Shown here: positions 35,710-45,462 of the stretch, piece after piece
Layout: every line of letters begins with the position of its first letter
Position numbering within the stretch: the first letter of the stretch is position 1
Made by a program: the position numbers and the translations under genes
Notes under the pieces: generated by a model
The model's database searches: none
Seen by the model: only the letters and a program-made list of their open reading frames with translations
Told to the model about the DNA's origin: nothing
NCBI GenBank assembly: GCA_964468435.1
Contig: CAYXVE010000037.1
Span: forward strand, 1 to 53,229
DNA length: 53,229 nt
Origin: JBCCTX01 sp964468435
Lineage (GTDB): Bacteria; Bacteroidota; Bacteroidia; J057
Direction of reading: 5' to 3'

Positions 35710-35956
35710 GTTCAATAAGATTATGGCAGAATTGTAGGATGAATTTAAGAAAATTAAGTGTTGAATCAACTTGAACGATTGGCTGGTACTTTAGAAGAGT
35801 AACCTGAAAAGCTTAGGGATATTACAGCATAACGGTATTTTCTTTGTTTAACCAACAAAAACTTTTCTGTATCTTATTGGTATCAATAATAGAGCGTTAA
35901 GGGTTGAACAACCAAACTCCTAGCACTTAAAGTTGAGTTACTCAAAATATTAACCT

Positions 35957-36709
35957 ATGCTGTCTCGCCTGCTTATACTAATATTTTTACCCCTAACTTT
36001 GGTACACACAGGTTTCTCCCAGGTACCTATGATGCAGGATTTTACGATGATCGGAGATACATACAAGACTCCAGATGGATGCTACAGGCTTACGGATGAG
36101 GTAGACTACTCTTCCGGATCGATCTGGTACAAATATCCGGTTGATTTTGCAGAAGCATTTATGATACAGCTATCGATTCGCGCGGGATGTAAGGATGAAT
36201 CCGGTGCAGATGGGATGGTGCTGGTATTTACTCGCCGCTCCAACCAGCTTGGATATGTAGGTGAAGGGATCGGCTTTGCAGGCATGGTACCATCAGTGGG
36301 TATAGAGATCGACACCTGGCGAAATTACCATCTTAACGATCCCGCTGAGGATCATATTGCCATTATGGCCAATGGCCGTGTCGGCCATCGCAATGATCTT
36401 GCCGGTCCCAATAAAATCGTAAACATCGAAGACTGCTATCGCCATAGCCTGGTGATCATTTGGCGACCTGAGACTCAGACCCTATCTGTAGAGATCGATA
36501 CTCAGGAAGTAATTTCTGCAAGCGGCGATATAGTCGGTGGCATTTTCGGTGGCAATAGTCAGGTATATTGGGGTGTAACCGCGGCAACAGGGCGATATAA
36601 CAACCTTCACGAGGTATGCTTTGATAGCCTTGTCAAACTGGAAAAACAACAAGTGATTCCCTACAGGCTTGATGCATTGCCAAAGGATATAGCCGTTAAT
36701 GTCAATTAA
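35957..36709 (+). CDS. Secreted L-type lectin domain protein
   Basis: A 250-residue protein with a signal peptide (about 1-21, HTGFSQ). The rest is an L-type (legume-like) lectin jelly roll: SGSIWYKYPVDFAEAFMIQL, GADGMVLVFTRRSN, VGEGIGFAG, SVGIEIDTWRNYHLNDPAED (Asp-rich metal/sugar site) and VYWGVTAATG. In Bacteroidota this module is often the N-terminus of larger adhesins or OmpA proteins; here it stands alone and has no T9SS tail. It probably binds glycans at the cell surface. It converges with guaB. Confidence 0.85.
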   Translation: MLSRLLILIFLPLTLVHTGFSQVPMMQDFTMIGDTYKTPDGCYRLTDEVDYSSGSIWYKYPVDFAEAFMIQLSIRAGCKDESGADGMVLVFTRRSNQLGYVGEGIGFAGMVPSVGIEIDTWRNYHLNDPAEDHIAIMANGRVGHRNDLAGPNKIVNIEDCYRHSLVIIWRPETQTLSVEIDTQEVISASGDIVGGIFGGNSQVYWGVTAATGRYNNLHEVCFDSLVKLEKQQVIPYRLDALPKDIAVNVN

Positions 36710-36888
36710 ACGTATAATACTTTCTCAAAAGTCAATCGCTTCGAAGTATGTAATAAAATTAAATATCTTCCCTAGTAAACATAAAGATTATTGATTTTTT
36801 ACGAACTGGCATTGCAGTATATAGAGAATAGTATAGACAAAAAAAACCGATTGGGAAACTTCCTCACATCTCCTAAATTAATTTTTGG

Positions 36889-38406
36889 CTAGCTCCTGCG
36901 AGAATAATTAGGAGCCTCCTTGATGATCTGTACATCGTGTGGATGGCTTTCGATCAGACCTGCCTGGGAAATCTTAACAAGCTTTTTACTTCTTAACTCA
37001 GCAATGCTTCCTGATCCACTGTATCCCATGCCAGCCCTTAGACCACCCTCCATCTGGTAGAGTACTTCTGTCACATTACCCTTGTATGCTACCCGGCCTA
37101 CGATACCTTCTGGGACGAGTTTTTTGATATCTGCCTCCACATCCTGGAAATAACGGTCTTTACTCCCATCTTTCATGGCTTCTATCGAACCCATTCCACG
37201 ATAAGTTTTAAATTTCCTACCTTCGTATAAGATGGTTTCTCCAGGACTTTCGTCAGTACCGGCTAGCAAGCCTCCAATCATCACCGAGCTGGCTCCAGCT
37301 ACCAAAGCCTTGACCAAGTCGCCCGAATACTTGATTCCCCCATCTGCTATGATGGGTATTCCCAACGATTCTGCAGCTTTTACAGCTTCAATGACAGCTG
37401 TCAATTGAGGCATTCCCACGCCTGCAATTACCCGTGTGGTACAAATACTTCCAGGGCCAACCCCTACTTTTACGGCATCTACTCCTGCTTCAATGAGTGC
37501 CTGTGTACCTCCGTAGGTTGCTACATTACCACCGATCAATTGGATGTAGGGGAACTTCTCGCGAACAGCCTTGATAGTTCGTAACACCCCAGCAGAATGA
37601 CCATGCGCCGTATCTACCGTAATTACATCCACACCTGCCTTGGTAAGTGCCTCAATACGTTCCATTGTATCTGCAGAAACACCCACTGCTGCACCAACTC
37701 TCAATCGCCCAAGTTCATCTTTGCAGGCTTTGGGGAAAGTCTGCTTTTTGATGATGTCCCGATAAGTAATCAGGCCAATGATCTTGAATTCCTGATCTAC
37801 GACGGGGAGTTTTTCAATTTTGTACTTTCTGAGAATCTCTTCTGCTTCTTCCAGGGTTGTTCCCTCAGGAGCAGTAATGAGATTCTCGCGTGTCATCAGC
37901 TCGCTAACCTTCCTATTGTCTGGTACCTGAAAACGAAGATCGCGGTTAGTCAGTATACCTACTAATTTTCCGGTTTTATCCTGAATAGGAATACCTCCAA
38001 TGCGGTTTTCACGCATAATCTGTTCTGCACGCGCTAAGGTATCACTTTCCCGAAGAGTGATCGGATCCACGATCATCCCACTTTCCGAGCGCTTGACCCG
38101 TCTGACCTCTTCTGCCTGCTTCTCGATCGACATATTTTTATGAATAATGCCCATTCCACCATTCGCGGCCATGGCTATAGCCATGCGATGCTCTGTGACA
38201 GTATCCATCGCAGCGCTGAGTATCGGAAGATTAAGCTTAATGTCTCTGGTCAGGTAAGTCCCGGTGTCCACATCCCGCGGTAATACCTCTGAGTACTCCG
38301 GGATCAGTAGTACATCGTCGTAAGTAAGTCCTTCGAGGACAACGGTTTCGCCTGTAACATCTCCGTTTACGGAGCTTTGCTGGGCTAAATAGTGATTTGA
38401 TATCAT
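36889..38406 (-). CDS. guaB: Inosine-5'-monophosphate dehydrogenase
   Basis: A 505-residue IMPDH, catalysing IMP + NAD to XMP, the first step of GMP synthesis. Motifs: GLTYDDVLLIPEYSEVLPRD at the N-terminus, two CBS domains at about 110-235 (DPITLRESDTLARAEQIMRE, LITAPEGTTLEEAEEILRKY), NGGMGIIHKNMS, GGNVATYGG, and the catalytic loop GVGPGSICTTR with Cys322. GGIKYSGD and the flap YRGMGS follow. Full length. It is divergent from fumC; the promoter upstream matches the Bacteroidetes consensus. Confidence 0.97.
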   Translation of the reverse strand: MISNHYLAQQSSVNGDVTGETVVLEGLTYDDVLLIPEYSEVLPRDVDTGTYLTRDIKLNLPILSAAMDTVTEHRMAIAMAANGGMGIIHKNMSIEKQAEEVRRVKRSESGMIVDPITLRESDTLARAEQIMRENRIGGIPIQDKTGKLVGILTNRDLRFQVPDNRKVSELMTRENLITAPEGTTLEEAEEILRKYKIEKLPVVDQEFKIIGLITYRDIIKKQTFPKACKDELGRLRVGAAVGVSADTMERIEALTKAGVDVITVDTAHGHSAGVLRTIKAVREKFPYIQLIGGNVATYGGTQALIEAGVDAVKVGVGPGSICTTRVIAGVGMPQLTAVIEAVKAAESLGIPIIADGGIKYSGDLVKALVAGASSVMIGGLLAGTDESPGETILYEGRKFKTYRGMGSIEAMKDGSKDRYFQDVEADIKKLVPEGIVGRVAYKGNVTEVLYQMEGGLRAGMGYSGSGSIAELRSKKLVKISQAGLIESHPHDVQIIKEAPNYSRRS

Positions 38407-38414
38407 GACAAATA

Positions 38415-38424
38415 CCTAATTAGG
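38415..38424. promoter_or_regulatory. Palindrome in the guaB leader
   Basis: CCTAATTAGG is a perfect 10-bp palindrome lying between the guaB promoter and its start codon, with partly matching flanks (AATACCTAATTAGGAATATT has two mismatches). It would be a good place for a repressor or for transcript folding. No regulator is identified. Confidence 0.3.
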
Positions 38425-38437
38425 AATATTTGTCAAA

Positions 38438-38469
38438 CAAAGATACAACGAATATTGTTGGCGGACAAA
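38438..38469 (-). promoter_or_regulatory. guaB promoter, Bacteroidetes sigma-ABfr type
   Basis: On the minus strand TTTG (38466-38469) and TATCTTTG (38438-38445) are separated by exactly 20 nt, a full match to the TTTG / TAnnTTTG consensus. The guaB start codon is 31 nt downstream, so the leader is short. Confidence 0.75.
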
Positions 38470-38629
38470 TTAGCTAGTAGGGTTAATAGCTTGAATTCAA
38501 ATTTATTCTCTTTGATGAATAATGATTAATATTGTGTAGTTAAGACCCAATCATAGATGACAGACTATCATTAACTATTTAACAATACACCAATTCTTCA
38601 ATATCTCAATCCAACAATATTTACAAAGC

Positions 38630-40009
38630 ATGCAATACCGGATAGAAAAAGACACCATGGGGGAAATAGAGGTACCCGCAGACAAATACTGGGGCGCGCA
38701 GACACAGCGATCGCTGCAAAACTTCAGAATTGGTGACCAGAAAATGCCTATACAAGTAATTCGCGCTTTTGCAATACTGAAAAAGGCGGCAGCGCTGACC
38801 AATGCTGAGTTGACGGATTTTCCAGAGGAGAAAGCCAAGGTGATCAGTCAGGTCTGTGATGAGATCCTCAATGGAAAGCTGGATGATCACTTCCCATTGG
38901 TTGTCTGGCAGACGGGATCGGGCACACAATCTAACATGAATGTGAATGAGGTAATTTCCAACCGCGCCATCGAGTTAATGGGAGGTGAGATCGGCTCCAA
39001 GACTCCGGTTCACCCTAATGACGACGTCAATAAATCCCAGTCTTCTAACGATACCTTTCCCACGGCGATGCATATCGCCGGATATACTTATATCGTAGAA
39101 TCGATGATCCCCAAAATCCAGATGCTGCTTAAGACGCTGGAATTTAAAGCACAAGATTTTGCAGAAGTGGTGAAGATTGGTCGGACACACCTCATGGACG
39201 CAACTCCCCTTACACTGGGTCAGGAATTTTCAGGCTACGCGACACAGTTAAAAAAGGGGCTGGAAAATGTACACGATAGCCTGAAGCATCTGGCAGAATT
39301 GGCACTCGGAGGTACCGCTGTAGGTACAGGGCTAAATACGCCAGCGGGATATCCGGAACGGGTAGCGCAGATGATCGCCGAACTTACAGATCATCCGTTT
39401 GCCAGTGCGGAGAATAAATTCGAAGCCCTCTCTGCACAGGATGCAATTGTGGAGGCCTCTGCAGCGCTAAAGCGCTTGGCTGTCAGCCTGATGACTATCG
39501 GCAACAACATCCGCCTGCTGGCCTCAGGCCCGCGTTGTGGCATCGGCGAGATCATCATCCCAGCAAATGAACCCGGCTCATCGATCATGCCCGGCAAAGT
39601 AAACCCTACGCAGGCTGAAGCCCTGACAATGGTTTGTGCACAAGTGATCGGCAACGATACTGCCATATCTGTCGCCGGATCTCACGGTCATTTCCAACTA
39701 AATGTGTTTAAACCCATGATGATCTATAATTTGCTGATGTCAGCACAGATCCTTGGCGACGCATGCAAATCCTTCAACAACAATCTGGCTGTGGGTATAG
39801 AACCCAACTTTACACGGATCAAAGAACAACTCAACAACTCGCTCATGCTGGTAACGGCTCTTAACACCCGTATCGGTTATGACAATGCAGCTAAGATTGC
39901 CAAGACGGCTTATGCTGAAAATACGACGCTAAAACAAGCTGCTATTAAACTTGGTATCCTGAACGAAGAAGAATTTGACCGCTATGTGCGGCCTGAGGAT
40001 ATGATATGA
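38630..40009 (+). CDS. fumC: Fumarate hydratase class II
   Basis: A 459-residue fumarase, converting fumarate to malate in the TCA cycle. Motifs: MGEIEVPADKYWGAQTQRSL, VVWQTGSGTQSNMNVNEVI, HPNDDVNKSQSSNDTFPTAM, GRTHLMDATPLTLGQEFSGY, and the signature GSSIMPGKVNPTQAEAL with the mobile-loop serine. HGHFQLNVFKPM is the usual C-terminal block. Length is normal (about 460). It is divergent from guaB, with about 220 nt between them. Confidence 0.97.
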   Translation: MQYRIEKDTMGEIEVPADKYWGAQTQRSLQNFRIGDQKMPIQVIRAFAILKKAAALTNAELTDFPEEKAKVISQVCDEILNGKLDDHFPLVVWQTGSGTQSNMNVNEVISNRAIELMGGEIGSKTPVHPNDDVNKSQSSNDTFPTAMHIAGYTYIVESMIPKIQMLLKTLEFKAQDFAEVVKIGRTHLMDATPLTLGQEFSGYATQLKKGLENVHDSLKHLAELALGGTAVGTGLNTPAGYPERVAQMIAELTDHPFASAENKFEALSAQDAIVEASAALKRLAVSLMTIGNNIRLLASGPRCGIGEIIIPANEPGSSIMPGKVNPTQAEALTMVCAQVIGNDTAISVAGSHGHFQLNVFKPMMIYNLLMSAQILGDACKSFNNNLAVGIEPNFTRIKEQLNNSLMLVTALNTRIGYDNAAKIAKTAYAENTTLKQAAIKLGILNEEEFDRYVRPEDMI

Positions 40010-40324
40010 TATCTCATGGATACTTGTCCCTCAGAGAGTAGTACTCTTATTTCCTTCAGAGGGTGCAATACTTTGGGGTAGCTCGTGGAAAGGAAGTGCA
40101 AATTCCCGGCTAATTTTTTCTAGGAGTTCATTTGATCTTTTTTCCTACACGATCTTTCATCGAAATTGCAACCCAGAGGGCTTTTATCCAGTTTAATGTA
40201 TGTTAAGCCGATTGTTTTTGCTATCTTATTATATAATATCGGGAAAACCTCTTTAGGTTCTTTATAGTTAAAATTTGACAATTATGAAGTGCCCAGTATA
40301 TTTTATTAAGTCCTGAATGCCAAG
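40010..40324. other. Intergenic region, about 315 nt, no gene seen
   Basis: Lies between fumC and the outer-membrane propeller gene. It contains a perfect 13-bp palindrome AGAGTAGTACTCT at 40035-40047. Neither a typical terminator nor a clear promoter could be picked out. Confidence 0.45.
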
Positions 40325-43300
40325 ATGAAGAACTTTAGAATTATCCTCTTTTACGAAATACTTGCCTTACTGATACTAGTTAGGACAGCATCAGCACAGA
40401 TTCCACGTCCAGTCAATGATTTCCGTAACTGGGAATATGTTTCCTCAGAGTTTTTTGATGTTTACTATCCCATAGGTAATGAAGCCCAGGCGAAAACTGT
40501 CGCACAGTATGCAGAAAGAGCCCGGCTCGAACTGGTGGAGTTGTACGACTTCCGCGCAGATCTTCGCTACTCACTTGTATATGCCAACAGCGCATTTGAA
40601 ATACTGAATTCCAACGTCAACCTGGAGAAAGAACAGTATGATCCGGGAATTTTCACCCTACCACGCCGCATGGCCTATACCATACATCCAGGAAATAGCA
40701 AAGGGTTATATGATGAGGTGAAAAAGAAAGTTTCAGATCTCATTTTAGAGGAATTTGCCTATGGTAGCCGTTTGAGTAGTGCTATTCAAAGCCAGATTCT
40801 CCTCAACAACCCGAACTGGTTCTGGCAAGGCCTGTCCGAATATGTATCATCTGGCTGGATCTTTGAAGATGAAATGTGGATAAGCAGTGTACGTAATGAA
40901 GATATACTTGAACTTGCACTGGAGGGTAATGAAAAGATTAGCAGGACATTAAAAAAATCTGTCTGGCACTACATCGCTCAGGAATACGGTGAAGAAAAAA
41001 TATCGGAAATCATCTATCTGGTTAATGTATCTAATTCTATAGAATCTGGAATTATTTCCGTATTGGGAATTCAGATAGGTACTTTCTCCGAAAGATGGCG
41101 TGAGTATGTCAAAGATCTAGCAGATCTCAATGCTTCTGGAAGAACAGGAGTTAACGATATATCTGGCATTGAGGAAATCGAACTCAGGAAAGGATTTAGT
41201 CTTACAGATTTTGATTATAATGAATCTACCAATAGACTAGCCTTGCAACTCAATAAAGATGGATTGCATCAGGTGTACATTTATGATCCTGAATCTGGAA
41301 ACTTTGAGTCTTTGCCAATTCAGTCAGGATATGCTGCTGATGGTACCGCGCACGTAAAATTCATACTTCCTATTGCTTGGGATAAGACAGGTGAACGCCT
41401 TGCTGCGGTTCAGTACAAGGGGAAAGCGTTGTATATTTCCATTTACGACTTTGCAACCCAGGAAATCTCCAGGATTCCTGTGACGGATCCTGTTCAATGG
41501 ATCACTGAGCTAAGTTGGTCGCAAGATGGAAGTTCTATCGCATTCTCAGCCCTGGATGGGGATGGTGTGGACATTTATCTGATGGATGTAGAACAGCAAG
41601 GAATTATACCTGTCACAGATGATCCCTACGATAACCTCCATCCTGCCTGGAGTACTGACGACAAGTACTTATTTTTTACGTCCAACAGAGAGCCCCAAAA
41701 TCAGGAGGTATCACGTGAAGAATTGGCGGATGCATTGATCGACAGCCACGAAGACTTGTTTATGCTTGAAATGACCAGGGAAAATGGCGAATTAACACGT
41801 CTTACCAATACTCCTACAATCGATGAAAGTCAACCTCACCCCATCAGCAGCTTTGAAATAGGGTATTTATCTAATTCCTGTGGTATCAATAATTTATATA
41901 GGCTAAATGTATTTCTGCGTGAATTTGAACCCCTGACAAACCTGGGTAAGAGTATAAACCAATGGTCCGGCTCTGAACGGAAAGCGTATATAGCGAGTCC
42001 AGAAAAAGGATATCTGAAAATAGTTAGTGCCAACCTGAGTGCATTGACTGTGCCAAGGATGCCCGAAACTACCTTGTTAAGGGAGAATTTTGACCTTGCT
42101 TTCCAGGCGAAAAGAAACAGAGAGCGCAAAGCAAAACAGCAATCTCAACCCAAGAAAGAAGAACCACAAAGACCTGGGCCTCAGAAACAGGTGAGAGACA
42201 GCATAGAGGAAAAGTTAGATGAACGGGTAAGGTACTACTTATTTGATGAAGGAGATGAATATGAGGTACCAAAACCCGATCGAAGACCTGCATTCACCCC
42301 TGGTACAAGTCCCATATCGGCCTTTAGAAGAAGGGAATTACCCAAATTGAATGAAATTATCGTGGAAGATGGTGCTCCGGCTCGTTCCAGATGGTCCTCT
42401 GACTACATTGGATGGGGAATCTACTACGACCCTATCGCCAAGTTTGGCGTGGATATGAAACTCGGTTTTTCCGATCTACTCAACAAGCATAGGCTCGATG
42501 CTTTTGTGCGCCCTTATATCAACCTGAAAAACTGGGAAGGTGCCATTCGCTACAGCTATCTACCACACAGAATAAATTTTTACAGTGAAGTAACCACCAG
42601 AAGCCGGAGATTTAGACAGGAAAGTGTATTTTTTCCCCAGGATTCTTTAATCTTCCGCTTCGATCAGTTTCAGGCCAGGCTCGGAGCTATTTATCCGATT
42701 ACTTCCAAACTGGCCGTAGAAGCCTCAGCAGGATATTTTCGCCTCAACCGTATAGATCAAAAGCTACTCAGACCTGTATTACAGGATAGTACAGATGATG
42801 CGATCAGAGCCAACTTCAGGCTCTACTATAACAACGTCAAGTCTGTAGAAGGATATCCCTACAGCGGTTTTGCTGCTGATCTAGGGTTCAATAGCTACTA
42901 TTCCATGAGCCGGTCTGAAACCGCGCTAAATATTGCATCGATGCAATTGAGATACTACTGGGAAATACATCGCAAAATAGTTCTTGCTGTAAGACTCAAT
43001 TCTTCTGTAACCCTGTTTGACGATATCAAACAATGTAATTTTGTGGGCGAGGGCGGTACAACCTCAGCTGCTTCCAGATGCCTGTACTACCTGGGAGGCG
43101 TAGATAACCGCTTCCTAACTCTTTCCTTTGAAAGGGATAATGAACTGAGTATTACAGGGAATCCCATTAATCTCGACCTTTATGGATTTAATTTTCAGGA
43201 ATTTGTTACACCGGTTAGAGGCTTCTGGTTTAATTCCCGTGCGGGTAATAAATACGTTTTGGGAAATTTTGAATTGCGTGTGCCCGTCTCTCGCCTGTTG

Positions 43301-43603
43301 ACAAGCACACTAAATTCTGGACCACTCTATAACGTAGAACTCATACCCTTCTTTGATGTAGGTACGGTATGGTCAGAGGGAAATCCATTTACCCAGAAAA
43401 ATCCTACAGACACCCGTATCGTAGGCAGTTCACCTGTTACAGTAGAGCTCAAAACACTTAAAAGTCCTTTCCTATTTACCGTAGGATCTGGGGTCAGGGC
43501 TAACCTGATTGGTTACTCGATCCGGATCGACATGGCATGGGGAATTGAAGACAATAATTTGCAAAAACCTATGCTAAATGTGTCTTTTGGGAAGAACTTC
43601 TAG
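40325..43603 (+). CDS. Outer-membrane protein with dead peptidase-MA-like domain, TolB-type propeller and beta-barrel
   Basis: A 1092-residue protein with signal peptide (about 1-25, ASAQ). Residues about 35-270 resemble the peptidase-MA fold (FFDVYYPIGNEAQAKTVAQY, NPNWFWQGLSEYVSSGW). The zinc-binding HExxH is replaced by LILEEFAYGSR at about 139-149, so the domain is probably inactive. Residues about 290-590 form a WD40/TolB-like propeller with PAWSTDDKYLFFTSNREPQN and SWSQDGSSIAFSALDGDG. A charged linker rich in Lys/Gln/Pro (about 595-640) leads to a C-terminal barrel (about 680-1092) ending in SFGKNF, the terminal Phe of outer membrane proteins. Known in Bacteroidota as a translocation-protein TolB-like or surface-antigen family. 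Function unclear; a surface-exposed scaffold is my inference. Confidence 0.78.
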   Translation: MKNFRIILFYEILALLILVRTASAQIPRPVNDFRNWEYVSSEFFDVYYPIGNEAQAKTVAQYAERARLELVELYDFRADLRYSLVYANSAFEILNSNVNLEKEQYDPGIFTLPRRMAYTIHPGNSKGLYDEVKKKVSDLILEEFAYGSRLSSAIQSQILLNNPNWFWQGLSEYVSSGWIFEDEMWISSVRNEDILELALEGNEKISRTLKKSVWHYIAQEYGEEKISEIIYLVNVSNSIESGIISVLGIQIGTFSERWREYVKDLADLNASGRTGVNDISGIEEIELRKGFSLTDFDYNESTNRLALQLNKDGLHQVYIYDPESGNFESLPIQSGYAADGTAHVKFILPIAWDKTGERLAAVQYKGKALYISIYDFATQEISRIPVTDPVQWITELSWSQDGSSIAFSALDGDGVDIYLMDVEQQGIIPVTDDPYDNLHPAWSTDDKYLFFTSNREPQNQEVSREELADALIDSHEDLFMLEMTRENGELTRLTNTPTIDESQPHPISSFEIGYLSNSCGINNLYRLNVFLREFEPLTNLGKSINQWSGSERKAYIASPEKGYLKIVSANLSALTVPRMPETTLLRENFDLAFQAKRNRERKAKQQSQPKKEEPQRPGPQKQVRDSIEEKLDERVRYYLFDEGDEYEVPKPDRRPAFTPGTSPISAFRRRELPKLNEIIVEDGAPARSRWSSDYIGWGIYYDPIAKFGVDMKLGFSDLLNKHRLDAFVRPYINLKNWEGAIRYSYLPHRINFYSEVTTRSRRFRQESVFFPQDSLIFRFDQFQARLGAIYPITSKLAVEASAGYFRLNRIDQKLLRPVLQDSTDDAIRANFRLYYNNVKSVEGYPYSGFAADLGFNSYYSMSRSETALNIASMQLRYYWEIHRKIVLAVRLNSSVTLFDDIKQCNFVGEGGTTSAASRCLYYLGGVDNRFLTLSFERDNELSITGNPINLDLYGFNFQEFVTPVRGFWFNSRAGNKYVLGNFELRVPVSRLLTSTLNSGPLYNVELIPFFDVGTVWSEGNPFTQKNPTDTRIVGSSPVTVELKTLKSPFLFTVGSGVRANLIGYSIRIDMAWGIEDNNLQKPMLNVSFGKNF

Positions 43604-43827
43604 TACTAAGAAGATCTTAACACGTAGCTTAACTTAGCATATATTGAAGCTATCTGTGGTAAAATGAGTCCCTAGTCAAAGTCTGGCCTGAATACTAGTT
43701 TGTCTTCCTTCTTACATATGATTCATTTTGAGTAAACATTTAACATATGAGGAAAACATACCAGTGAAATAATCGTAAGATCTCAGGTAACGAAATAAAC
43801 GTTTTATCTAAACAAAACTCTCACAAA

Positions 43828-44358
43828 ATGAAAAGATTTTTTGTATTAACCTTAGTATTACTACTTGTAGCTGCAGTAAACATGCAAGCCCAGGAAATGC
43901 CAGAATTGGATAAGAGTCCGGCTGATATTGCTTATTTCCCTGGCGTTGGTGAAAGAAATATCCAGGTAGTTTATAGTCGTCCTCAAAAGAATGGACGTGA
44001 AATTTTTGGCGCACTGATACCGTATGATAAAATGTGGAGAACCGGTGCCAATGAAGCAACCATGGTCATGCTAGCTGAAGATGCAACTGTAGGTGGCAAA
44101 TCTATCGAAGCAGGAACATATGCTCTATTTACGATACCTGGAGAAGGTGAGTGGACCGTTGTATTCAACAGTCAGGCAAGCCAGTGGGGAAATTACAACT
44201 ATGACGAAAGCAAAGACGTAATTCGTTTTACAGTACCCGCTCAGAAGACTTCATCCATGGTTGAAGCTTTTACCATTGCATTCAAAGAGGTAGAGGGTGG
44301 TGCACACATGATATTGGCATGGGATAATACAATGGTAGAAATCCCTGTAATGTTATAG
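43828..44358 (+). CDS. DUF2911-family secreted protein
   Basis: A 176-residue protein with signal peptide (about 1-22, MQAQ). It matches DUF2911: IQVVYSRPQKNGREIFG, LIPYDKMWRTGANEATMVM, AGTYALFTIPGEGEWTVVFN and FKEVEGGAHMILAWDNTMVE. The family is a small beta-sandwich, typical of Bacteroidota periplasm or surface, with no known reaction. It stands alone and is closed by a strong terminator shared with the opposing acetyltransferase gene. Confidence 0.9.
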   Translation: MKRFFVLTLVLLLVAAVNMQAQEMPELDKSPADIAYFPGVGERNIQVVYSRPQKNGREIFGALIPYDKMWRTGANEATMVMLAEDATVGGKSIEAGTYALFTIPGEGEWTVVFNSQASQWGNYNYDESKDVIRFTVPAQKTSSMVEAFTIAFKEVEGGAHMILAWDNTMVEIPVML

Positions 44359-44408
44359 ACATTTAGCGTATTAAGATTTCTTAAAAAAAAATTCATTAAT
44401 AAAACAAG

Positions 44409-44442
44409 ACTCATGAGTTATGATAGACTCATGAGTTTTTTT
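44409..44442 (+). terminator. Rho-independent terminator after the DUF2911 gene
   Basis: ACTCATGAGT at 44409-44418 and again at 44427-44436 pair to form a perfect 10-bp stem with an 8-nt loop, followed by a run of seven T (44436-44442). The unit is itself a palindrome, so it can fold either way. The T run runs into the stop codon of the opposing gene. Confidence 0.85.
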
Positions 44443-44899
44443 ATAATACGGATGACGGTTCGCGGTGCATATCCACATGATCGATGCCATCCCAAGAATA
44501 AACTTCAGAGATAGTTTTGAATCCTAAATCATGGTAAAACTTTTCCAGGTATAGCTGAGCAGCAAGTTTGATAGGTGGATTATGGTGATGTATCTTGAGA
44601 AAATTCATTCCTTGTTTCATCAAGGCTACACCCAGTCCCTTTTTTCGATACTTTGCGCCAACAGCTACCCTCCCGATAGAAGCATATGCTTCGTCATACA
44701 CTCCCGGTGGAAAAACCCGGCAATAAGCTGCCAGTTCAACGTCCATATAACCTAAGATATGTATGCTTTGGTTGTCCTTACCATCAATTTCTTCATAAGG
44801 ACAATTTTGCTCCACGACAAAAATATCTACCCTAAGTTTCAAAACATCATATAACTCCTGAGTAGAAAGTTCATGAAAAGATTTCGTATGCCATTTCAT
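44441..44899 (-). CDS. GNAT-family N-acetyltransferase, ElaA type
   Basis: A 152-residue acetyltransferase. Typical ElaA marks: LYDVLKLRVDIFVVEQNCPY with EEIDGKDNQS, LAAYCRVFPPG, IGRVAVGAKYRKKGLGVALM (acetyl-CoA loop RKKGLG at about 97-102) and YLEKFYHDLGFKTISEVYSW. It transfers acetyl from acetyl-CoA to an unknown small amine. It converges with the DUF2911 gene and lies downstream of the fasciclin gene, but a strong terminator separates the two. Confidence 0.9.
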   Translation of the reverse strand: MKWHTKSFHELSTQELYDVLKLRVDIFVVEQNCPYEEIDGKDNQSIHILGYMDVELAAYCRVFPPGVYDEAYASIGRVAVGAKYRKKGLGVALMKQGMNFLKIHHHNPPIKLAAQLYLEKFYHDLGFKTISEVYSWDGIDHVDMHREPSSVL

Positions 44900-44911
44900 G
44901 TGAGATAAAAT

Positions 44912-44943
44912 AAAAAAATCCCTGCTATAATTTAGCAGGGATT
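44912..44943 (-). terminator. Rho-independent terminator after the fasciclin gene
   Basis: A perfect 11-bp stem (44917-44927 and 44933-44943, AATCCCTGCTA/TAGCAGGGATT) with a 5-nt loop, followed on the minus strand by a T-rich run. It lies 27 nt after the stop codon of the fasciclin gene and before the start of the acetyltransferase gene. Confidence 0.88.
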
Positions 44944-44970
44944 CTTAAATAACACTTTCTTATCCCTAGA

Positions 44971-45462
44971 TTAGTTTTTAGATGGAGGAAGTATCACTTT
45001 GTCAATAACGTGAACTACTCCATTAGATGCCTCAATATCAGCTTTCACAACATTAGCATCGTTAATCTTTACTCCATCTCCCAGATCAACCTTAACTTTA
45101 GATCCTTGTACAGTTTCTGCCATCTGTCCATCTTTTAGGTCAGTAGACATTACCTTAGCAGGTACTACGTGATAAGTAAGTACTGCTACCAGTTGGTCTT
45201 TGTTCTCAGGCTTGAGTAAGTCTTCCAATGTACCTTTTGGCAGTGCAGCAAATGCTTCATTAGTAGGAGCGAAAACGGTGAAAGGTCCATCACTCTTAAG
45301 TGTTTCGACCAATCCACCCGCCTTGACAGCTTCTACCAGCGTAGATAAGATGTCAGTCTCCACAGCCAAGTCTACAATGTCTTTGTCTTGAGCTTGAGTA
45401 CGTATTGCTAAAAACATAGCAACCATTGTCATAGCGGTGAATAATACCATAGTTTTTTTCAT
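44971..45462 (-). CDS. Secreted fasciclin (FAS1) domain protein
   Basis: A 163-residue protein with signal peptide (about 1-25, RTQAQ). One FAS1 domain fills the rest: LSTLVEAVKAGGLVETLKSD, GPFTVFAPTNEAFAALPKGT, LVAVLTYHVVPAKVMSTDL and SNGVVHVIDKVILPP. FAS1 proteins mediate cell adhesion or surface assembly. No lipobox or anchor is seen, so it is probably periplasmic or secreted. The gene stands alone and is closed by its own terminator. Confidence 0.95.
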   Translation of the reverse strand: MKKTMVLFTAMTMVAMFLAIRTQAQDKDIVDLAVETDILSTLVEAVKAGGLVETLKSDGPFTVFAPTNEAFAALPKGTLEDLLKPENKDQLVAVLTYHVVPAKVMSTDLKDGQMAETVQGSKVKVDLGDGVKINDANVVKADIEASNGVVHVIDKVILPPSKN

